DNA of 64,000 nucleotides from JAPPFW01 sp965200835. GTDB taxonomy: Bacteria > Actinomycetota > Acidimicrobiia > Spongiisociales > Spongiisociaceae. Under the pieces are notes generated by a model. That model had not been told where the DNA came from, searched no databases, and saw only the letters and a list, made by a program, of their open reading frames with translations. Below are positions 59,249 through 64,000 of this stretch, one piece after another. The DNA lies in assembly GCA_965200835.1 (NCBI GenBank), contig OZ241390.1, forward strand, positions 1,922,001 to 1,986,000, given 5' to 3'. Numbering within the stretch: the first letter of the stretch is position 1; each line of letters begins with the position of its first letter. The translations under genes and the position numbers were made by a program.

Positions 59249-59590
59249 ATGGAGATTTTTGCCAACCCCAATCTGCTGATAATCCTTGCGGTACAAGCGG
59301 TCGTGCTGTTCTATCTGCGCCGCTACGCCGACCGGCGCATCCATACCGCAACCGTGGCGCTCCGCGAGGAGATAGCGGCCAATCGCCGCGAGATGGATGG
59401 AAAGTGCGAGGTCCTGAACCAGCGCCTCAAGGAGCTGGAGGCCGAGATGCTGGAAAAGCTCGACGACGCCAACCACCGCTTGGACCGGGTCATCGAGCAG
59501 ACTGGCATCCTGGATGATTCCCGTACGCCTACCGAGTGCCTGAGGTCCGTCGGCAAGTCCACCAGATTCCGACGCAGCGACCATCGCTAA
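59249..59590 (+). CDS. Small membrane-anchored coiled-coil protein
   Basis: 113 residues from ATG 59249. An N-terminal hydrophobic helix (NLLIILAVQAVVLFYL) is followed by R-R-Y-A-D-R-R and a long helix rich in E, R, K and L (V-A-L-R-E-E-I-A-A-N-R-R-E-M to D-D-A-N-H-R-L-D-R-V-I), likely a coiled coil. The C-terminus is basic. No family recognised. Own promoter; not part of the lip operon. Confidence 0.6.
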   Translation: MEIFANPNLLIILAVQAVVLFYLRRYADRRIHTATVALREEIAANRREMDGKCEVLNQRLKELEAEMLEKLDDANHRLDRVIEQTGILDDSRTPTECLRSVGKSTRFRRSDHR

Positions 59591-59632
59591 GCAGCCGAGG
59601 CCAGGGGGATGTTTCACTTTCCGAGTAGCCCG

Positions 59633-59661
59633 TTGACCTGTCGCATTCGGGAGAGTTAGGC
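59633..59661 (+). promoter_or_regulatory. Candidate promoter for acs
   Basis: TTGACC, 17 bases, then TTAGGC. The -35 is good but the -10 is poor. The ATG-equivalent GTG is at 59719. Confidence 0.25.
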
Positions 59662-59718
59662 AGCGCTTCCGGCATCCGGGTACCCTTCCGACCCTAACCG
59701 ATTCGAAGGCGAGGAGAC

Positions 59719-61680
<1,962 letters not shown>

Positions 61681-61750
61681 CCGGCCAGGAGCCGGGCGGA
61701 ATCCCGTCCGGTCAGGTTGCGAAGCAATACTCCATCCGGGAGGAAGCACC

Positions 61751-62539
61751 ATGCTATTGAAGGACAAACGCCTGCTGATCACCGGGGTGCTGACCCATGG
61801 TTCCATCGCCTGGTATACCGCCAAAGTTGCTCAGGAGCAGGGTGCCGAGATCGTCCTGACCGGGTTCGGCAGAGGGATACGTCTGACCGAGCGTTCCGCC
61901 CGGCGTCTGCCGGATCCCCCCGATGTACTGGAGCTGGACATCAACGACCAGACCCAGATGGATCGGTTGGTCGCTGAACTATCGGCCCGCTGGGGAAGCC
62001 TCGACGGAGCGGTCCATGCCATCGCCTATGCGCCGGCGGATGCCCTGGGCGGGAACTTCTTAACCACCCCCTCGGAGAGCGCGGCGCTCGCTTTCACCAC
62101 GTCGGCCTTTTCGTACAAGACCCTCGGTGCGGGTCTGCTGCCGCTGTTCCAGGAAGCTGGGGGAGGATCGCTGGTCACGCTTGACTTCGACAACAGCACC
62201 CAGGCGTGGCCGGTCTACGACTGGATGGGCGTCTGCAAGGCGGCGCTGGCGTCGGTCACCCGCTACCTGGCCCGGGACCTGGGACCCCACAACGTCCGGG
62301 CCAACGCGGTCTCGGCCGGTCCCCTCTCGACCGTGGCCGCCAAGGGAATAGCCGGTTTCTCCCGCTTCCAAGATGTCTGGGACAAGCGAGCACCCCTCAC
62401 CTGGGACACCACCGACCCGACCCCGGTAGCCAACATGATCTGCGTGCTCCTGTCCGATTTCGCCACCAAGGTGACCGGGGAGGTAGTCCACGTAGACGGC
62501 GGCTTCCACGCCCTGGCAACCGCCGACGTCGCTCCATAA
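61751..62539 (+). CDS. fabI: Enoyl-ACP reductase (InhA/FabI type)
   Basis: 262 residues; last reduction of fatty-acid elongation. Cofactor part: L-I-T-G-V-L-T-H-G-S-I-A-W, close to the I/V-S/T-G-I-x-T-x-S-S-I-A of InhA. Catalytic Tyr and Lys in V-Y-D-W-M-G-V-C-K-A-A-L (Tyr-x6-Lys) near 157-164, and a C-terminal H-V-D-G-G-F-H. Sequence nearest InhA-type enzymes of actinobacteria. Confidence 0.92.
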   Translation: MLLKDKRLLITGVLTHGSIAWYTAKVAQEQGAEIVLTGFGRGIRLTERSARRLPDPPDVLELDINDQTQMDRLVAELSARWGSLDGAVHAIAYAPADALGGNFLTTPSESAALAFTTSAFSYKTLGAGLLPLFQEAGGGSLVTLDFDNSTQAWPVYDWMGVCKAALASVTRYLARDLGPHNVRANAVSAGPLSTVAAKGIAGFSRFQDVWDKRAPLTWDTTDPTPVANMICVLLSDFATKVTGEVVHVDGGFHALATADVAP

Positions 62540-62806
62540 GGAAGAAACTGGTACGGATCGGCGGATGGGCACGAGCGGCTCCGGCAATCCGTCAAAGAGA
62601 GCTTCGACTACGTCCGGGTCTCATGAGTCTAGAGAGTGCAAGCTGAGCGGTTGGGAGAACAGGCCCCCTGCCTCTTGCTAGCTGCTGCGCCGTTTGACAT
62701 CCGCAGCCGGTGCATTCACCTCCGGCCGATCGGACACTGCAGCCAATCACGATGACGTCTTGGAAGAGGCCTACCGGTCGTAGCCACGCCGGTGTTCATC
62801 GACACT
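62540..62806. other. Convergent gap without a recognised feature
   Basis: 267 bases between the fabI stop and the stop of the GHKL gene. No supported gene, tRNA, or clear hairpin with a T-run was found. Confidence 0.4.
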
Positions 62807-63337
62807 TCAGTCCACTATGCCTGTACGGTCCGGCACATCGGCCTGCAACGGCGCGCTGATGGTGGCGATTACCCCTTCCACCCGCTGGGTGCTCTTTCCG
62901 ACTAGCCGGGCGACGCCCTTCGCGCCTATCACTGCGACCGCTCCGCTCTCGAAGAGGAGAGTGATCCCATTCCGTGTGTGGTCCAGTACCAAGCGCAGGC
63001 CGATCCCCCGGTCGGGATCGGCGGTGGCGGAGATGCCTCCCTTGAACACCCATCGCATGGCGGCGCGTTCATCGAGATCCGCGTAGAGGTCCGCCAGGCT
63101 CCCATGTATTCCCCTGCCCTCGTCCCGGATGGTGACGGTCAGATAGTCTTCCAACAGGTGGACCCTGCACCTACCGCCATCCTTCCCGGAGTGGAACAAG
63201 GTGTTGTCCGCCAGCTCCCGGATCATGTTCATCAGGCGGCGAGGTTCGGCCACAAGCGGTGCTACCAGCGTCCGTATCTCGACGATCATCCGGCCGATAC
63301 TGGTGCGGTCGAAGGCCGAGCCGTACAGCCGGGTCAT
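62807..63337 (-). CDS. Stand-alone GHKL (HATPase) protein
   Basis: 176 residues. N-box M-I-R-E-L-A-D-N-T-L-F-H-S near 40-50, G1 I-R-D-E-G-R-G-I near 71-78, G2 D-R-G-I-G-L-R-L-V near 108-116. These give the ATP-binding Bergerat fold, without HisKA or a receiver. Such stand-alone ATPases include anti-sigma kinases. The start shares a base with the stop of the upstream gene (TGATG), so the two are coupled. Partner and role unknown. Confidence 0.75.
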   Translation of the reverse strand: MTRLYGSAFDRTSIGRMIVEIRTLVAPLVAEPRRLMNMIRELADNTLFHSGKDGGRCRVHLLEDYLTVTIRDEGRGIHGSLADLYADLDERAAMRWVFKGGISATADPDRGIGLRLVLDHTRNGITLLFESGAVAVIGAKGVARLVGKSTQRVEGVIATISAPLQADVPDRTGIVD

Positions 63338-63687
63338 CAGGGCAGTGGAACCCGGTAAGCCCGCACTATCACTTCCAAGATCACTTGCAAGGCGTTGATC
63401 GCTTCCGGGGGGGCTAGCGGCCGGTCCTCCTCATCGGTAGTGTGACCCTGCCAGTACCGGCTCTCGTACTTGACACCCGCCGTGAAGGCGAAGTGCGGTA
63501 CGAACCCGTCCGCGATCGGGGCGGCGGTGGCGAGCACCCGGCAAGGGAAGTCGGTGACCGGTTCGCAAATCAGGGTGGTCGGCGTATCCCATTCCCATCC
63601 CAATCCACCAGGGCGGATCAGTTCATCCAGCCACCGGGCTGCGCAGGCTTGCGCGGCTGATCGGGAAGAGTAGGCGACCGTTTCCAT
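63337..63687 (-). CDS. Uncharacterised protein coupled to the GHKL ATPase
   Basis: 116 residues starting METVAYSSRSAAQACAARW. W-E-W-D-T-P-T-T-L-I-C-E-P-V and P-H-F-A-F-T-A-G-V-K-Y-E-S form likely beta strands; a C-terminal helix (INALQVILEVIVRAY) is amphipathic. No signal peptide. Not recognised. Conserved overlap with the ATPase gene suggests a regulatory pair or a sensor/partner protein. Confidence 0.6.
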   Translation of the reverse strand: METVAYSSRSAAQACAARWLDELIRPGGLGWEWDTPTTLICEPVTDFPCRVLATAAPIADGFVPHFAFTAGVKYESRYWQGHTTDEEDRPLAPPEAINALQVILEVIVRAYRVPLP

Positions 63688-63795
63688 CCTGGCCGGCAGG
63701 ATAGTGAAACGATCAGGATCGCCTGCTGTGCCGGTAGTCAGGGCCGGATAATCACTAGCGAACCTCCGTGAACAAGGTCCTCCGGAAGGTCCGGA

Positions 63796-64000
63796 TCAGC
63801 GGATTCCGGTGAAGAGGTCGTTCTCCCGGAAAGGAACGGGGACTCGCGAGTAGAGCCTCTGGAAGGCCTCGGTTCCGATGGTCCGGGGCAGGTCCTCGGT
63901 AGGGGCCTGGAGCATGAACCAGTCCTCGGGAATCTGGGAGCGGTGGGCTCGCAGGGCCTCCACCTTCAGATCCACCCATTCCCGGACATCGACGATGGTG
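63796..64000 (-). CDS. PIG-L family deacetylase (MshB/Mca-like), C-terminus only
   Basis: The last 68 codons of a gene that continues past the right edge. D-V-R-E-W-V-D-L-K-V-E-A-L-R-A-H-R-S-Q and G-T-E-A-F-Q-R-L, ending D-L-F-T-G-I-R, match the C-terminal helix and tail of PIG-L deacetylases. Family members in actinobacteria act in mycothiol synthesis or detoxification. The catalytic H-P-D-D part is outside, so the substrate cannot be stated. Confidence 0.6.
   Translation of the reverse strand, partial: TIVDVREWVDLKVEALRAHRSQIPEDWFMLQAPTEDLPRTIGTEAFQRLYSRVPVPFRENDLFTGIR

Noticed and set aside
59640..59700. Inverted GTTAGG/CCTAAC before acs considered as a tRNA or riboswitch
   Set aside because: No cloverleaf or known riboswitch core; arms are only 6 bases.

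Overview
The window is 64 kb of high-GC DNA from an actinobacterium-like chromosome. Pointers to Actinomycetota are an InhA-like FabI, a PIG-L deacetylase of the MshB/Mca kind at the right edge, a DUF6941 gene, many GTG starts and ATGA overlaps, and a SUF system with an embedded Rieske gene. Large FN3-repeat proteins carrying S-layer homology (SLH) motifs fit Acidimicrobiia-like lineages. That class-level placement is inference from gene content.

Region 1 (1-828) is the start of a sugar-binding lipoprotein gene that runs off the left edge. Region 2 (about 940-17,790) is a surface-protein zone in decay. A giant FN3/SLH gene (940-9,860) is cut by several one-base indels and an amber stop, and a C10 tract lies just after its best start codon. 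Next come two truncated surface genes and an AT-richer island (about 10,900-12,400) with remnants of a probable DNA methyltransferase, an IS1595-type transposase and a second surface protein. Intact genes follow for a D-2-hydroxyacid dehydrogenase, an MFS transporter, a trypsin-like protease and a DUF6941 protein, then another frameshifted FN3 gene (16,112-17,790). Genes outside the surface class are almost all intact, so random sequencing error is not the simplest explanation, though it is not excluded.

Region 3 (18,042-31,717) is a myo-inositol catabolic cluster: iolB, an SDR, iolD, an Idh-like oxidoreductase, an SMP-30 lactonase, iolE on the opposite strand, iolG, iolC and an ABC transporter with an unusually long permease. 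A secreted serine protease is translationally coupled to iolG. iolA and iolJ are not in the window. Region 4 (31,893-35,926) pairs both aconitase-X subunits with an FAD amine oxidase-like enzyme and a divergent class V aminotransferase, possibly for hydroxyproline or a related amino acid.

Region 5 (36,010-50,957) holds a scattered SUF iron-sulfur system: sufB behind a perfect palindrome, then (after a sigma factor, a DUF4015 lipoprotein and a family 5 uracil-DNA glycosylase) sufD-Rieske-sufC, and on the opposite strand a second sufC with sufS and sufU. A small secreted protein, a two-component system and fumC lie between. Region 6 (51,148-54,401) has a beta-propeller lipoprotein and a run of small uncharacterised genes.

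Region 7 (54,582-62,539) is central metabolism: lipoamide dehydrogenase, a 2-oxoacid dehydrogenase E2, a fused LipB-LipA protein that would make and attach the E2 lipoyl cofactor, a membrane/coiled-coil protein with a likely leaderless promoter, acetyl-CoA synthetase and FabI. The right edge has an orphan GHKL ATPase gene coupled to an unknown gene, then the PIG-L deacetylase C-terminus. No rRNA, tRNA or CRISPR array was recognised.
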